DNA of 64,000 bases from Burkholderiales bacterium PBB1 (lineage in GTDB: Bacteria > Pseudomonadota > Gammaproteobacteria > Burkholderiales > Burkholderiaceae_C), in contig NKIN01000002.1 in NCBI GenBank assembly GCA_002255905.1, positions 1-64,000 of the forward strand, in the 5' to 3' direction. Each line of letters starts with the position of its first letter. The stretch's first letter is position 1. Shown here piece after piece: positions 24,888 through 33,207 of the stretch. Below the pieces are notes generated by a model. It made no database searches. It was not told the origin of the DNA and worked only from the letters and a program-made list of their open reading frames with translations. Made by a program: the position numbers and the translations under genes.

Positions 24888-25153
24888 GGCGTCCCCGACA
24901 GCGCCCAGGCGACGGCTGCCCACAGCACCGCGATCAGTGCGACCGCGCCGGCCAGGCGCCATGGTGCCGAGCTCATCAGCAGGCTGGGCCGCGGTTCGCC
25001 GGCCTGCGCAGGCGCGGCTGCATGCGTGTGGGTGCCGTGGTGGTGGCCCGGCTCGTGGCTGTGCGCATGTGGTGTGTGCGCCTGTGGGCCGTGGGCGTGT
25101 GAGCTGTGCGCATGCGAACCGCTGGCGCCCGGTTGCGTGGGACCTGCCTTCAT
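24884..25153 (-). CDS. His-rich small membrane protein in the zinc-uptake operon
   Basis: An 89-residue protein between zur and znuC. Residues about 14-55 are dense in histidine (SHAHSSHAHGPQAHTPHAHS, HEPGHHHGTHTHA). The rest is a single C-terminal membrane helix (WRLAGAVALIAVLWAAVAWAL). It looks like a membrane-tethered zinc-binding arm. Its ATG overlaps the zur stop and its own stop overlaps the znuC ATG, so it is a genuine translated cistron. I know no described function. A plausible role is to pass or buffer zinc for the transporter, whose binding protein lacks its own His loop. N-in/C-out topology would put the His arm in the cytoplasm; the other orientation would put it in the periplasm. 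Confidence 0.75.
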   Translation of the reverse strand: MKAGPTQPGASGSHAHSSHAHGPQAHTPHAHSHEPGHHHGTHTHAAAPAQAGEPRPSLLMSSAPWRLAGAVALIAVLWAAVAWALSGTP

Positions 25154-25647
25154 GCGGACGCTCCACTCACGCAGCTGGCGCACCGCCCGCGCAGCGTCAG
25201 GTCGTGGTGTTGCACCTCGAAGCCCGGTGGTGCCAGGTCGCTCATCGAGCCCGGGCAGGCGTGGATCGGAAAGACGCGGTCGCAGGCGGTGCAATGGAAA
25301 TGGTGGTGGTGCGGTTGGTCATGCGGCTGGTGATCCGATGACGCCGCCGCGTCGGCATCCGCAGCGTGGGTGTGATGCCGTGTCGCCTGCGGGGCATCGC
25401 CGGGGGCTGTGGTGGCCGGTGCCTGCGCACGGGCTGCCATCTCGAAGCGTGGCGGTTGCCCGGGCAACTCGACGCGCACGATCTGTCCGGCATCCTGCAG
25501 GCCCTTGATCTGGCGATAGACCGTCGACAGATTCAGGCTCGGCACCGCTGTCTTGGCACGCTCCAGCAACTCATGCGGGCTCAGCGCCTGCCCGCTGCCA
25601 GCCAGGGCATCGACGACTGCTTGGCGTTGGCGGGTGTGGCGTTCCAT
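25150..25647 (-). CDS. zur: Zur, zinc-responsive Fur-family repressor
   Basis: A 165-residue Fur-family regulator. The winged helix (LSPHELLERAKTAVPSLNLSTVYRQIKGLQDAGQIVRVEL) spans about residues 22-62. After an unusually long Ala/His-rich insert (HHTHAADADAAASSDHQPHD) comes the metal-binding dimerisation part with HHHHFHCTACDRVFPIHACP and a second C-x2-C (RCASC) near the C-terminus, giving a structural Cys4 zinc site. Context with znuCBA makes it Zur rather than Fur or PerR. It represses its own operon when zinc is plentiful. The ATG lies only 8 bp from a palindromic operator, so the mRNA may be leaderless or have a very short leader. Confidence 0.88.
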   Translation of the reverse strand: MERHTRQRQAVVDALAGSGQALSPHELLERAKTAVPSLNLSTVYRQIKGLQDAGQIVRVELPGQPPRFEMAARAQAPATTAPGDAPQATRHHTHAADADAAASSDHQPHDQPHHHHFHCTACDRVFPIHACPGSMSDLAPPGFEVQHHDLTLRGRCASCVSGASA

Positions 25648-25655
25648 TTCGCAAT

Positions 25656-25675
25656 GCTAATGCAAATGCATTAGC
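25656..25675 (-). promoter_or_regulatory. candidate Zur operator
   Basis: GCTAATGCAAATGCATTAGC: 9-bp perfect inverted repeats around a 2-bp centre. It lies 9-28 bp upstream of the zur start and is the only such element in the 84-bp gap after kefB. A/T-rich palindromes of this size are typical for Zur boxes. Binding would block the promoter of the whole zur-znu operon. Confidence 0.75.
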
Positions 25676-25731
25676 AATAGTGTCAGGACAGACCCTGCCA
25701 CCGGCATTGGCGCCCACCCAGGCGGCCGTAC

Positions 25732-27624
25732 TCAGTCGTCGAAAGGGGCCAGCGTTGGCGCTGCGTCTGGCGCTTTGCCTTGCGCGTCCCAGCCGCGCTG
25801 CTGGCGCAGGGCCCTGGCCTCCTCGCGCTCCTGTGCGAACAGTTCTTCCAGTTGCTGCCGGCCTGTCTTGGCATTCGCGACCCGCCAGGCCTCGTCGCGC
25901 CAGTGCGGGGCTGCCGCGGCCAGCTGGGCGAGGTTGTGGCGGCGAAAGCGCAGCGCCAGCGTGCGCGCCTGATGCGGCTGCCAGCCCATCGTCTCGAGCA
26001 CGCTGCGCGCGCTCATCAGGGCCGAATCCAGCGTTTCGCGCTCGATCAGCGCCACGCCCAGGTCGCGCAGCGCGTAGTAATGCTGCACGTTGCGAGCGCG
26101 GGCGATCACGGTGAGCTGCGGGAAATGCTCGCGGGCCATCTCGGCCACTTTCAAGCTCTGCGCCACGTCATCGATCGCCAGCACCAGCACGCGCGCGCTG
26201 CCGGCGCCAGCGGTGCGCAGCAGATCGAGCCGCGTTGCGTCGCCGTAGAACACCCGCCAGCCGAATTTGCGCAGCGCCTCGACCGCTTCGGCGTCGTGGT
26301 CGAGCACCGTGGCCTTCAGGCCGTTGGCATACAACAGACGGCCGACGATCTGCCCGTAGCGCCCGAAGCCGGCGATGATGATCGGCGCTTCCTGAGGCTC
26401 GTTGATTTCGGGCATGGGCGTGCTCTGCGACAACACCTTGCGCTGCAGCCGTGGCGTGATCACGCGGTCCGCGATCACCAGCAGCAAGGGGCTCAGCAGC
26501 ATCGACAGCGCCACTGTGGCGACCAGCAGCGACGACGCGCCGTTGCTGATCACGCCCGCCTGTGCTGCCGCCTGGAACACCACGAAGCCGAATTCGCCAC
26601 CCTGCGCCAGCAGGATGATGAACACCGGCCGCTCCAGCACCGGCAAGCGCATCGCCCTGGCCATGCCCCACAGCACCAGGGCCTTCACGATCAAAAAGCC
26701 GACCAGGAGCGCGGCGACCAGTCCGGGCTGTTGCCACACCACGGCGAAGTCGATCGTCATGCCGACCGCCATGAAGAACAGGCCGAGCAGCAACCCTTTG
26801 AACGGCTCCAGGTCGGTTTCGAGCTCGCGGCGGTATTCGCTCTCGGCCAGCAGCACGCCGGCCAGAAAGGCGCCGAGCGCCATCGACAGCCCGACCCACT
26901 GCATCAGTGCCGCGGTGGCGACCACCAGCAGCAGCGCCGCAGCGGTGAAGATCTCGGGTGTCGCGCTGCCGGCGATCCAGCGCAGGGCAGGGCGCAGCAG
27001 CAACCGGCCACCGAAGACGATCGCCGCAACCACCGCGATGGCTTTACCTGCCGAAAGCCAGTGCGGGGCCGTGTCGGCCACGTGTGGGCCGGCGCTGCCG
27101 ACGGCCTGAACCGCCAGCAGCGGCAGCAGCGCCAGGATCGGGATCGCCGCCACGTCCTGCAGCAGCGCGACGCTGAGCACGCTCTGGCCCGAGGTGGTGG
27201 GTGTCAGGTTGCGCTCGGCCAGCACTGCGAGGCCGATTGCGGTCGACGACAGCGCCAGGCCCAGTGCCGCCACCAGCGCCAGCCGGCCGTCGCTGCCGAA
27301 CGCCACGCCCACGCCGACCATCAAGGCCGCCGAGCCGAGCAACTGCACGCTGCCCCAGCCAAAGATCGGCTTGCGCAATGTCCACAGCCGCTGCGGCTCG
27401 AGTTCCAGGCCGACCAGGAAGAGCATCAGCACCACGCCGAATTCGGCGAAGTGCAGGATGTCCTGCGGGTCGGTGACCAGCTTCAGGCCCCAGGGCCCGA
27501 TCACGATGCCCGCACCCAGGTAGCCAATGATGGCGCCCAGCCCCAGCAGCCGCGCCAGTGGCACGGCCAGCACCGCGGCAGCCAGGTAGACGAGGGCGCT
27601 GCCGAGCCAGGTCGTGTGCTCCAT
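25732..27624 (-). CDS. kefB: KefB/KefC-type glutathione-gated K+/H+ antiporter
   Basis: A 630-residue monovalent cation:proton antiporter-2 protein. Residues about 1-385 are the Na+/H+-exchanger-like membrane domain with about 12 helices. Residues about 400-520 are an RCK/TrkA-N domain with PIIIAGFGRYGQIVGRLL (GxGxxG nucleotide site). A charged C-terminal tail follows. It lets K+ out and protons in when cytosolic glutathione adducts accumulate, protecting from electrophiles. The start at ATG 27624 overlaps the stop of the quinone-reductase partner (TGATG). Whether it is KefB or KefC cannot be decided here. Confidence 0.85.
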   Translation of the reverse strand: MEHTTWLGSALVYLAAAVLAVPLARLLGLGAIIGYLGAGIVIGPWGLKLVTDPQDILHFAEFGVVLMLFLVGLELEPQRLWTLRKPIFGWGSVQLLGSAALMVGVGVAFGSDGRLALVAALGLALSSTAIGLAVLAERNLTPTTSGQSVLSVALLQDVAAIPILALLPLLAVQAVGSAGPHVADTAPHWLSAGKAIAVVAAIVFGGRLLLRPALRWIAGSATPEIFTAAALLLVVATAALMQWVGLSMALGAFLAGVLLAESEYRRELETDLEPFKGLLLGLFFMAVGMTIDFAVVWQQPGLVAALLVGFLIVKALVLWGMARAMRLPVLERPVFIILLAQGGEFGFVVFQAAAQAGVISNGASSLLVATVALSMLLSPLLLVIADRVITPRLQRKVLSQSTPMPEINEPQEAPIIIAGFGRYGQIVGRLLYANGLKATVLDHDAEAVEALRKFGWRVFYGDATRLDLLRTAGAGSARVLVLAIDDVAQSLKVAEMAREHFPQLTVIARARNVQHYYALRDLGVALIERETLDSALMSARSVLETMGWQPHQARTLALRFRRHNLAQLAAAAPHWRDEAWRVANAKTGRQQLEELFAQEREEARALRQQRGWDAQGKAPDAAPTLAPFDD

Positions 27625-28352
27625 CAGGCGGCCCTGCCCACGGGTGCCTGGGCCAGCGCGGGCGGGGTGTCGTTGGTGATGTCGCTCGGTCGAGCCAGCG
27701 GCGGCACGACGCAGGCGGGGCATTCAGCGAGGTCGGCCAATTCGGGCCAATCAGGGTGGCTCGCCAGCCGCCGGGCATACAGCGCTGCATGAGCGTTCAG
27801 TTCGGCCTCGTCGACGCGGTGTGCGCCGTGCAGCAACAGCGGGGGCAGGAAGCGCATGCCGCACAGCGTGGCCGTCTGTTCGTAAGGCGGCAGGAAGGCG
27901 TCGAAGAAATAGCGGTTGTGACCGCTCGGGTGGTACGCCTCCTCGGGGCTGCCGGTCGAGGCGACCAGCCAGAGATGCTTGCCGGCGAGCGCGTGGCCGC
28001 CGGGCCCATAAGCCCAGCCAAAGCCCAGCACCTCGTCGAGCCACAGCTTCATCAGTGGCGGCATGCCATACCAGTGGATCGGGTGCTGCCACACCACCAG
28101 TTGCGCCGTGGCCAGCAGCGATCGCTCGGCCTGCACATCGATCAGGTAGTCGGGGTAAAGCGCATACAGGTCGCGCACCCCGATGCGCGCGGTCGAGGCC
28201 GGTGCGCTGCCGAGGTCGGCAATGGCTCGAAGCAAGCGCTGATTGACGCGCGACTGTTCCAGGGCCGGGTGGGCGAGCAGCACCAGAACCTCGGGCGCGC
28301 GGTCTGGGCTGGGTTCAGCGATGGGCGGGGTGTGATTCGCGGTGGACGCCAT
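27624..28352 (-). CDS. KefF/KefG-like NAD(P)H oxidoreductase, antiporter partner
   Basis: A 242-residue flavodoxin-like quinone reductase with VLVLLAHPALEQSRVNQRLLRA and WQHPIHWYGMPPLMKLWLDEVL, STGSPEEAYHPSGHNR and FGWAYGPGG. Such proteins bind the RCK domain of KefB/KefC and are needed for full activity. They also reduce quinones. An N-terminal extension of about 20 residues (TANHTPPIAEPSPDRAPE) and a Pro-rich C-terminal tail are longer than usual. It is translationally coupled to the antiporter gene, which supports the pairing. Confidence 0.85.
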   Translation of the reverse strand: MASTANHTPPIAEPSPDRAPEVLVLLAHPALEQSRVNQRLLRAIADLGSAPASTARIGVRDLYALYPDYLIDVQAERSLLATAQLVVWQHPIHWYGMPPLMKLWLDEVLGFGWAYGPGGHALAGKHLWLVASTGSPEEAYHPSGHNRYFFDAFLPPYEQTATLCGMRFLPPLLLHGAHRVDEAELNAHAALYARRLASHPDWPELADLAECPACVVPPLARPSDITNDTPPALAQAPVGRAA

Positions 28353-28464
28353 GAGAGGCCCTGAGGGAGCAAGGTCACAAGGATGCCCGAACTGTTCGCA
28401 AGCCGCAGGCCAGCCACAGGCTGGCCGCTAACATTGGGCGCTTCTGAGAAGGCGGGAGTCGAAC

Positions 28465-29082
28465 ATGCCGGTCATCGTGGTCGCCAATCCGAAGGGGGGC
28501 GTGGGCAAGAGCACGCTGTCCACCAATGTCGCGGGCTATTTCGCATCGCGGGGCAAGGCCGTCATGCTTGGTGACATCGATCGCCAGCAATCGGCGCGAA
28601 CCTGGCTGGGTTTGCGCCCGCCGACGGCGGCCGCCATCAGCGCCTGGGACACGGTGGACGAGTCGCGGGTGCGCACGCCCAAGGGCACCACCCATGTGGT
28701 GCTGGACACGCCGGCCGGCCTGCACGGCAAGCGGCTCGACGAGGTCCTGAAGACAGCCACACATGTGCTGGTGCCGCTGCAGCCCAGCATCTTCGATATC
28801 CACGCGACGCACGATTTTCTGCAGCGCCTGGCCGAGCACAAGCGATCCGAGAAGCTGCAGGTGGGCATCGTCGGCATGCGCTCGCGAGACGGCACGATCT
28901 CGGCCGATCAGCTCAAGACCTTCCTGGGCACGCAAGCCTTTCCGGTGATCACGCACCTGCGCGACACCCAGAACTACGTTCACCTGGCAGCCCAGGGCCT
29001 GACCTTGTGGGACGTGGCCCCCAGCCGCGTTGAACGCGATCTCGAGCAGTGGCAACCCCTGTCCAAGTGGCTTGAAGGCTGA
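28465..29082 (+). CDS. ParA-family ATPase without a ParB partner
   Basis: A 205-residue MinD/ParA-type protein with a deviant Walker A (NPKGGVGKST, residues about 8-17), a second motif HVVLDTPAGL and KTATHVLVPLQPSIFDIHATH. It is short, lacking the N-terminal HTH of plasmid ParA, like chromosomally encoded positioning ATPases (PpfA/ParC-like). No parB or parS lies beside it, and the neighbours are a Kef system and a two-component pair. Such ATPases place a cargo (plasmid, chemotaxis cluster, protein body) over the nucleoid. The cargo is not evident here. GCGGG sits about 10 nt before the ATG. Confidence 0.82.
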   Translation: MPVIVVANPKGGVGKSTLSTNVAGYFASRGKAVMLGDIDRQQSARTWLGLRPPTAAAISAWDTVDESRVRTPKGTTHVVLDTPAGLHGKRLDEVLKTATHVLVPLQPSIFDIHATHDFLQRLAEHKRSEKLQVGIVGMRSRDGTISADQLKTFLGTQAFPVITHLRDTQNYVHLAAQGLTLWDVAPSRVERDLEQWQPLSKWLEG

Positions 29083-29094
29083 TCGCGGCGTCGA

Positions 29095-29112
29095 AGCCCC
29101 CGTTTGGGGGCT
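29095..29112 (+). terminator. hairpin after parA
   Basis: AGCCCCC (29095-29101) and GGGGGCT (29106-29112) form a perfect 7-bp GC stem with a GTTT loop, 13 nt after the ParA stop. No clear T-run follows, so it is a weak or Rho-assisted terminator, or a transcript-end stabiliser. Confidence 0.45.
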
Positions 29113-29190
29113 GCCCGTCTTGCTGTGGGCCCCCTACCCTGAGGCGGAATGACTCGGTATTCGCCGGGTGCCCATCCACAAGGAACCACC

Positions 29191-29913
29191 ATGAAGGTCT
29201 TGCTCATCGATGACCATCCGCTGATCCTGTCGGCGCTGCAGACCATCATCCAGGGGCTCAGCGACAACGTCAGCGTCGTCGCGGCCAGCACGGCCCGCGC
29301 CGCCCGCGAAACCCTGGCGCAAGACAGCGCCTTCGACCTCGTGCTGCTCGATCTGCGCCTGGGCGATGCCGATGGTTTCGATGTGCTCACCGAGTTTCGC
29401 GCCGCCTATCCGTCCTTGCCCGTGGTGGTGGTGTCGGCCAGCGATCGCACCAGCGACGTGATCCGGGCCATCGATCTCGGCGCCATGGGCTTCGTGCCGA
29501 AGCGCTCCTCCAACGACACGCTGTTTGAGGCACTGAGCATGGTGATGTCGGGCGGCATCTACGTGCCGCCGATGAGCATGGGTGACGACAGTGCAGCCGC
29601 AGATCCCTACGCCGACAACACGCTGGGTTCAGTCCGCCAGCGTGCTGCCGATGAAGGCTTCCAGACCCATGCGCCACTCGAGTCGCTCGGCCTGACGCCA
29701 CGGCAGACCGAGGTGCTGGGCCTGCTGCTGCAAGGCAAGCCGAACAAGCTGATCGCACGCGATCTGAACCTGTCGGTCGAGACGGTCAAGGACCACGTCG
29801 CGGCCGTGTTGCGCACCCTCAACGTCAGCTCGCGCACGCAGGCGGTGCTGGCCGTGGGGCAGATGTCTCGCCAGCAAGGCGGCCTGCACAGCTGGAGAAA
29901 GAACAGCCCATGA
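29191..29913 (+). CDS. response regulator, receiver + LuxR-type HTH
   Basis: A 240-residue regulator of the NarL/FixJ type. The receiver has phospho-acceptor D in LVLLDLRLGDADG (residue about 55), S/T in VVSAS and K in PKRSSNDT. The C-terminal HTH is LTPRQTEVLGLLLQGKPNKLIARDL and so on. The ATG at 29191 has AAGGA about 7 nt upstream; the in-frame ATG at 29149 gives an odd N-terminus. Its end overlaps the next histidine kinase (ATGA), so they form a pair. Target genes are unknown; ureD lies just after the kinase. Confidence 0.88.
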   Translation: MKVLLIDDHPLILSALQTIIQGLSDNVSVVAASTARAARETLAQDSAFDLVLLDLRLGDADGFDVLTEFRAAYPSLPVVVVSASDRTSDVIRAIDLGAMGFVPKRSSNDTLFEALSMVMSGGIYVPPMSMGDDSAAADPYADNTLGSVRQRAADEGFQTHAPLESLGLTPRQTEVLGLLLQGKPNKLIARDLNLSVETVKDHVAAVLRTLNVSSRTQAVLAVGQMSRQQGGLHSWRKNSP

Positions 29914-31718
29914 CCGACGCGCCAGCCTCCTCGGCCATCGAGCCGTCGGCGTCGTCGTTGCCCGAGGAGGTGCGCAGCTCGTTCGATTACATGCCAGCGC
30001 AGCTGGCAGGCAATGTGGCGGGCATCGGCGTCATCCTGATGATCTTCTGGGCCAGCACGCCGGCCGCGGTGATGCTGCCCTGGCTGTCGGCCTTTGCGGT
30101 GATGTGGCTGGCACGGCTGTGGCTGTTGCAGCGCTTCAAGCAGGCGACGCCCGTCACGTTGCCGGACTGGCAGCGCTGGCGGGGGCTGTGGAACATCGGC
30201 ACGCTGACATCGGGGGCGCTGTGGGGTGCCACTGCGTGGCTCTTCTATCTGCGCGGGGGGCACGTGCAGCAGATCGCGCTGATCATCACGGTCTACACCT
30301 TCTGCATCGCTGTGGTGCCGGTGCTCGCCACACAGCCGCGCGTGTTCCTGTTGTTCTCGGCGCTGTGCTTTGTGCCGATGGCCGCACGGGTGGCCACGGA
30401 CGGCACCCCCGACAGCTACCGGCTGGCAGGCATCTTGTTGTTGATCTTTTCGCTGAGCACGCTGCTCGCACGCACCTACCGCCAGGCGCTGCAGCGGGTG
30501 CTGGAATTGAAGCTGCAGGCAGACCATCTGCTGTCGCAACTGCGGGTCGAGAAGCTCGCTGCGGATGCGGCGCGGCAGGAGGCCGAAGTCGCCAACCGCG
30601 CCAAAACGCAGTTCTTCACTGCTGCGAGCCACGATCTGCGGCAGCCGCTGCACGCGATGGGGCTGTTCGCCGAGGCACTGCGTCAGAAGAACCATGACGT
30701 CGAGGTCGCCCACCTGGTCAACAGCATCAACGAATCGGTCGATGCGCTGGAAGGCCTGTTCTCCGAGCTGCTCGACATCACCCGCATCGACAGCGGTGGC
30801 ATCGAAGCACAGCCGCAGCATTTCCCGCTGGCCGATCTGTACCGCAAGCTGCGCTTGCATTTCGAACCGGCGGCATTCGAGAAAGGCCTGGCATTGCGCT
30901 TCCGAGGTGCCCGGCATGTGGTGTACGCCGACCCGCTGCTGGTGGAGCGCATCCTGCGCAATCTGGTCTCGAATGCCATCCGCTACACCACCGACGGCAC
31001 GGTGCTGGTCGGCTGTCGACGCCGCGGCGACCGGCTGCGGCTGCAGGTCTGGGATACCGGCCCCGGTATTGCCGAAGAACAGCAGGCGCACGTTTTCGAA
31101 GAGTTCTATCAGGTGCCGAACGGGCCGCACACCGAACCTCACCAGCGCAAGGGCCTGGGCCTGGGGTTGGCCATCGTGCAGCGCCTGGCCGATCTGATGG
31201 GCGCACCGGTCTCGCTGCGTTCTGAACTGGGCCGAGGCACCGTCTTCACCCTCGAATTGCCTCTGGGCAAATGGATGCCGCAAGCGCAGCCGGTGCTCTC
31301 AGGCAAGGGGTTGCAGGGTCTGACTCTGGAGGGGCGCAGCATCGTCGTCGTCGAAGACGAGCCCGCCGTGCTCAGTGGGCTCGAAGCGCTGCTGCACGGC
31401 TGGGGTGCGAACATCCTGGCGTTCGACAGTCTGGCGGCGTGCAAGGCCTGGGTACAGGCCGCCCACGGCTCGATGCCGCGCCCCGATCTGCTGATCGTCG
31501 ACTACCGGCTCGAGCAAGGGCTGACCGGCACCGACGCGCTGGCGCTGCTGCGAGAGCGCTTTGGCGAGGAATTGCCTGCCATCGTGGTGACCGGCAGCAC
31601 GATGTCTGCGCTGGACCTCGAGGCGCAGCAGAAGAACTTCCACTTGCTCATCAAGCCGGTGGTGCCCAACAAGCTGCGCGCGATGATCGCCTTCAAGCTC
31701 GGCGTGAAAACTGCCTGA
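29910..31718 (+). CDS. hybrid membrane histidine kinase with C-terminal receiver
   Basis: A 602-residue kinase. About six N-terminal membrane helices (residues about 30-180) form a sensor without a large periplasmic domain, resembling 7TM-type kinases. A HisKA domain carries ASHDLRQPLHAMGLF (H241), followed by a HATPase with LVSNAIRYT and DTGPGIAEEQ and GLGLGLAIVQRLADLMG, then a receiver (about 475-595) with D531 (LLIVDYRLEQGLTG). The DLRQPLHAMG box is typical for hybrid kinases of this class. It partners with the regulator encoded just before it. Its signal is unknown. The following ureD starts 13 nt after its stop, so it probably shares a transcript. Confidence 0.87.
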   Translation: MTDAPASSAIEPSASSLPEEVRSSFDYMPAQLAGNVAGIGVILMIFWASTPAAVMLPWLSAFAVMWLARLWLLQRFKQATPVTLPDWQRWRGLWNIGTLTSGALWGATAWLFYLRGGHVQQIALIITVYTFCIAVVPVLATQPRVFLLFSALCFVPMAARVATDGTPDSYRLAGILLLIFSLSTLLARTYRQALQRVLELKLQADHLLSQLRVEKLAADAARQEAEVANRAKTQFFTAASHDLRQPLHAMGLFAEALRQKNHDVEVAHLVNSINESVDALEGLFSELLDITRIDSGGIEAQPQHFPLADLYRKLRLHFEPAAFEKGLALRFRGARHVVYADPLLVERILRNLVSNAIRYTTDGTVLVGCRRRGDRLRLQVWDTGPGIAEEQQAHVFEEFYQVPNGPHTEPHQRKGLGLGLAIVQRLADLMGAPVSLRSELGRGTVFTLELPLGKWMPQAQPVLSGKGLQGLTLEGRSIVVVEDEPAVLSGLEALLHGWGANILAFDSLAACKAWVQAAHGSMPRPDLLIVDYRLEQGLTGTDALALLRERFGEELPAIVVTGSTMSALDLEAQQKNFHLLIKPVVPNKLRAMIAFKLGVKTA

Positions 31719-31731
31719 GGACACTGCACCG

Positions 31732-32562
31732 ATGGGATGGCCAGGTCGGCTCGAACTGAACTACCGCCGCGATGGCGATCGCACGCTGGCACACGACCGC
31801 CACAGCGGCCCGCTGCGCGTGTTGCAAAGCCTGTATCCGGAAGGGAATGGCATCTGCCACCACGTGCTGGTGCACCCACCCGGTGGCATCGTGGGCGGAG
31901 ACACCTTGCACATCGAAGCGACAGTGCGCGCCGGCGCGCATGCGCTGATCACCACGCCGAGTGCGACCCGCTTCTACCGCAGCGCAGGCGAGGCGGCGCT
32001 GCAGTCGGTGGCGGCCCGGATCGACGACGGCGCGCGCCTCGAATGGCTGCCGCTGGAAACGATCTGCCACAGCGCCGCGCTGGCTGAGAACCAGTTGCGC
32101 TTCGAGATCGCACCCGGAGGCGAGATGATGGGCTGGGATGTCGTGGCGCTCGGCCTGCCGGCCAGCGGTGAGGCCTTCGAGGCCGGCCACTACGCCCAGC
32201 GCATTGAGCTGCCTGGCGTGTGGCTGGAGCGCGCGACGATCCGCGGCGACGACCATCGGCTGCTCGATTCACCGCTGGGGTTTGCCGGCCATCGGGTGCT
32301 GGCCACCCTATGGTTCGCGGCCGGCGCACCGATGGCGCCCGAGCGCCGCGAGCGCTTGCTCGACGCCGCGCGCGAGCAGGCATCGGGCCATGCGCTGGCT
32401 CGTACCGCCGGTTGCAGCGCTCCGCATCCCGAGGTCGTCGTGCTGCGGCTGCTCGCCCCTCAGGTTGAACCGGCGATGAAGTTGCTCAGCGCGGTGTGGG
32501 CCCGCTGGCGCGAGGTGGGTTGGGGGTTGAGCGCTGTCGCTCCCCGCGTTTGGCGAACCTAG
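31732..32562 (+). CDS. ureD: urease accessory protein UreD
   Basis: A 276-residue UreD of normal length with all the usual landmarks: GRLELNYRRDGDRTLAHDRHSGPLRVLQ near the N-terminus, PPGGIVGGDTLHI, ATRFYRS and C-terminal VAPRVWRT. UreD binds apo-urease and, with UreF and UreG, delivers nickel to the active site. Without UreABC it has no known function. Here no ureA, ureB or ureC follows. The next gene is a RaiA-like gene in the opposite direction. It follows the histidine kinase by 13 nt. The gene looks intact, not decaying. Confidence 0.93.
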   Translation: MGWPGRLELNYRRDGDRTLAHDRHSGPLRVLQSLYPEGNGICHHVLVHPPGGIVGGDTLHIEATVRAGAHALITTPSATRFYRSAGEAALQSVAARIDDGARLEWLPLETICHSAALAENQLRFEIAPGGEMMGWDVVALGLPASGEAFEAGHYAQRIELPGVWLERATIRGDDHRLLDSPLGFAGHRVLATLWFAAGAPMAPERRERLLDAAREQASGHALARTAGCSAPHPEVVVLRLLAPQVEPAMKLLSAVWARWREVGWGLSAVAPRVWRT

Positions 32563-32865
32563 CGCGGCGATGAGTACGGCCCCGGTTTCTTCTCATGGGC
32601 ACGTACGCCGACTCCTGACAGGTCCAAAACTCACGCGAGACGAGACAGGTCGGTTCCTTGACCATTCGAGCTCGCTGCTGCTGTCTGCCAGCGGACGCTT
32701 GTTTGCCGGGCACGCGTCGGCCCAATGCGACTGGCTCCTCGAAACACCTCTTTGCAGTAGGTGTTCGCATGTTGTGAATGTGCCTAGGCGCCTGCGCGCA
32801 GTCAGGCTGCCGAGGAGGCCGACTTCAAAGGATTCATGGTTTCAGTTCGCCAGTGCCGTTCGAAT
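32563..32865. other. stretch without recognised gene after ureD
   Basis: About 300 bases between ureD and the RaiA-like gene. A possible 102-codon plus-strand frame starting at 32570 has no recognisable family and no convincing ribosome site. No ureA-like sequence is visible in any frame. This is where the urease structural genes would be expected in a complete cluster. Confidence 0.5.
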
Positions 32866-33207
32866 TCAACAGTCGTGATTGATGAGACGCTGGCGCATGC
32901 GGCGGGAGTCATTCCCTCGGCGCCAAAGGCGCATGAGGACACGCGCAGCGCGCGCCAGCGCGTTATCCAGAGCACTGCGCCAGTCGCTGGCAACAGAGGC
33001 GACGACCACCGACCCGGCGCCATCGGTTCGGAGTTCCACTTGGCAGCGTTTGTCGAGGCCGCCGCGCGGTCCGTTCACGTCCGACATCTGGACCTCGGCG
33101 CGTGGAACTAGCCAACCTAGGCGTCGGAGCGCGAAGCGCACCCGGCGCTCGGTCAGGTCGCGCAAGTCAGCGGCTTGCGGATGGCGGGGTTTGAAGTGCA
33201 CTTGCAT
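32866..33207 (-). CDS. small RaiA/HPF-like ribosome-associated protein
   Basis: A 113-residue protein beginning MQVHFKPRHPQAADLRDLTERRV, with ALRRLGWLVPRAEVQMSDVNGPRGGLDKRCQVELR and a C-terminal helix of arginine and alanine. The alpha/beta layout and the DVNGPRGG turn resemble the short hibernation-factor family (sigma-54 modulation protein/RaiA). It would bind the 30S subunit in stationary phase. The ATG at 33207 has GGAG 6 nt upstream; longer starts run into the opposite promoter region. Its basic tail is high in Arg. It begins the block of stress genes and is divergent from the DUF3616 gene. Confidence 0.65.
   Translation of the reverse strand: MQVHFKPRHPQAADLRDLTERRVRFALRRLGWLVPRAEVQMSDVNGPRGGLDKRCQVELRTDGAGSVVVASVASDWRSALDNALARAARVLMRLWRRGNDSRRMRQRLINHDC

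Noticed and set aside
25780-27792. A 670-codon plus-strand frame opposite kefB
   Set aside because: Low-complexity shadow of kefB with no ribosome site or domain.
32570-32878. 102-codon ORF after ureD, looked at as a possible ureA remnant
   Set aside because: No similarity by eye to UreA motifs and no convincing ribosome site.
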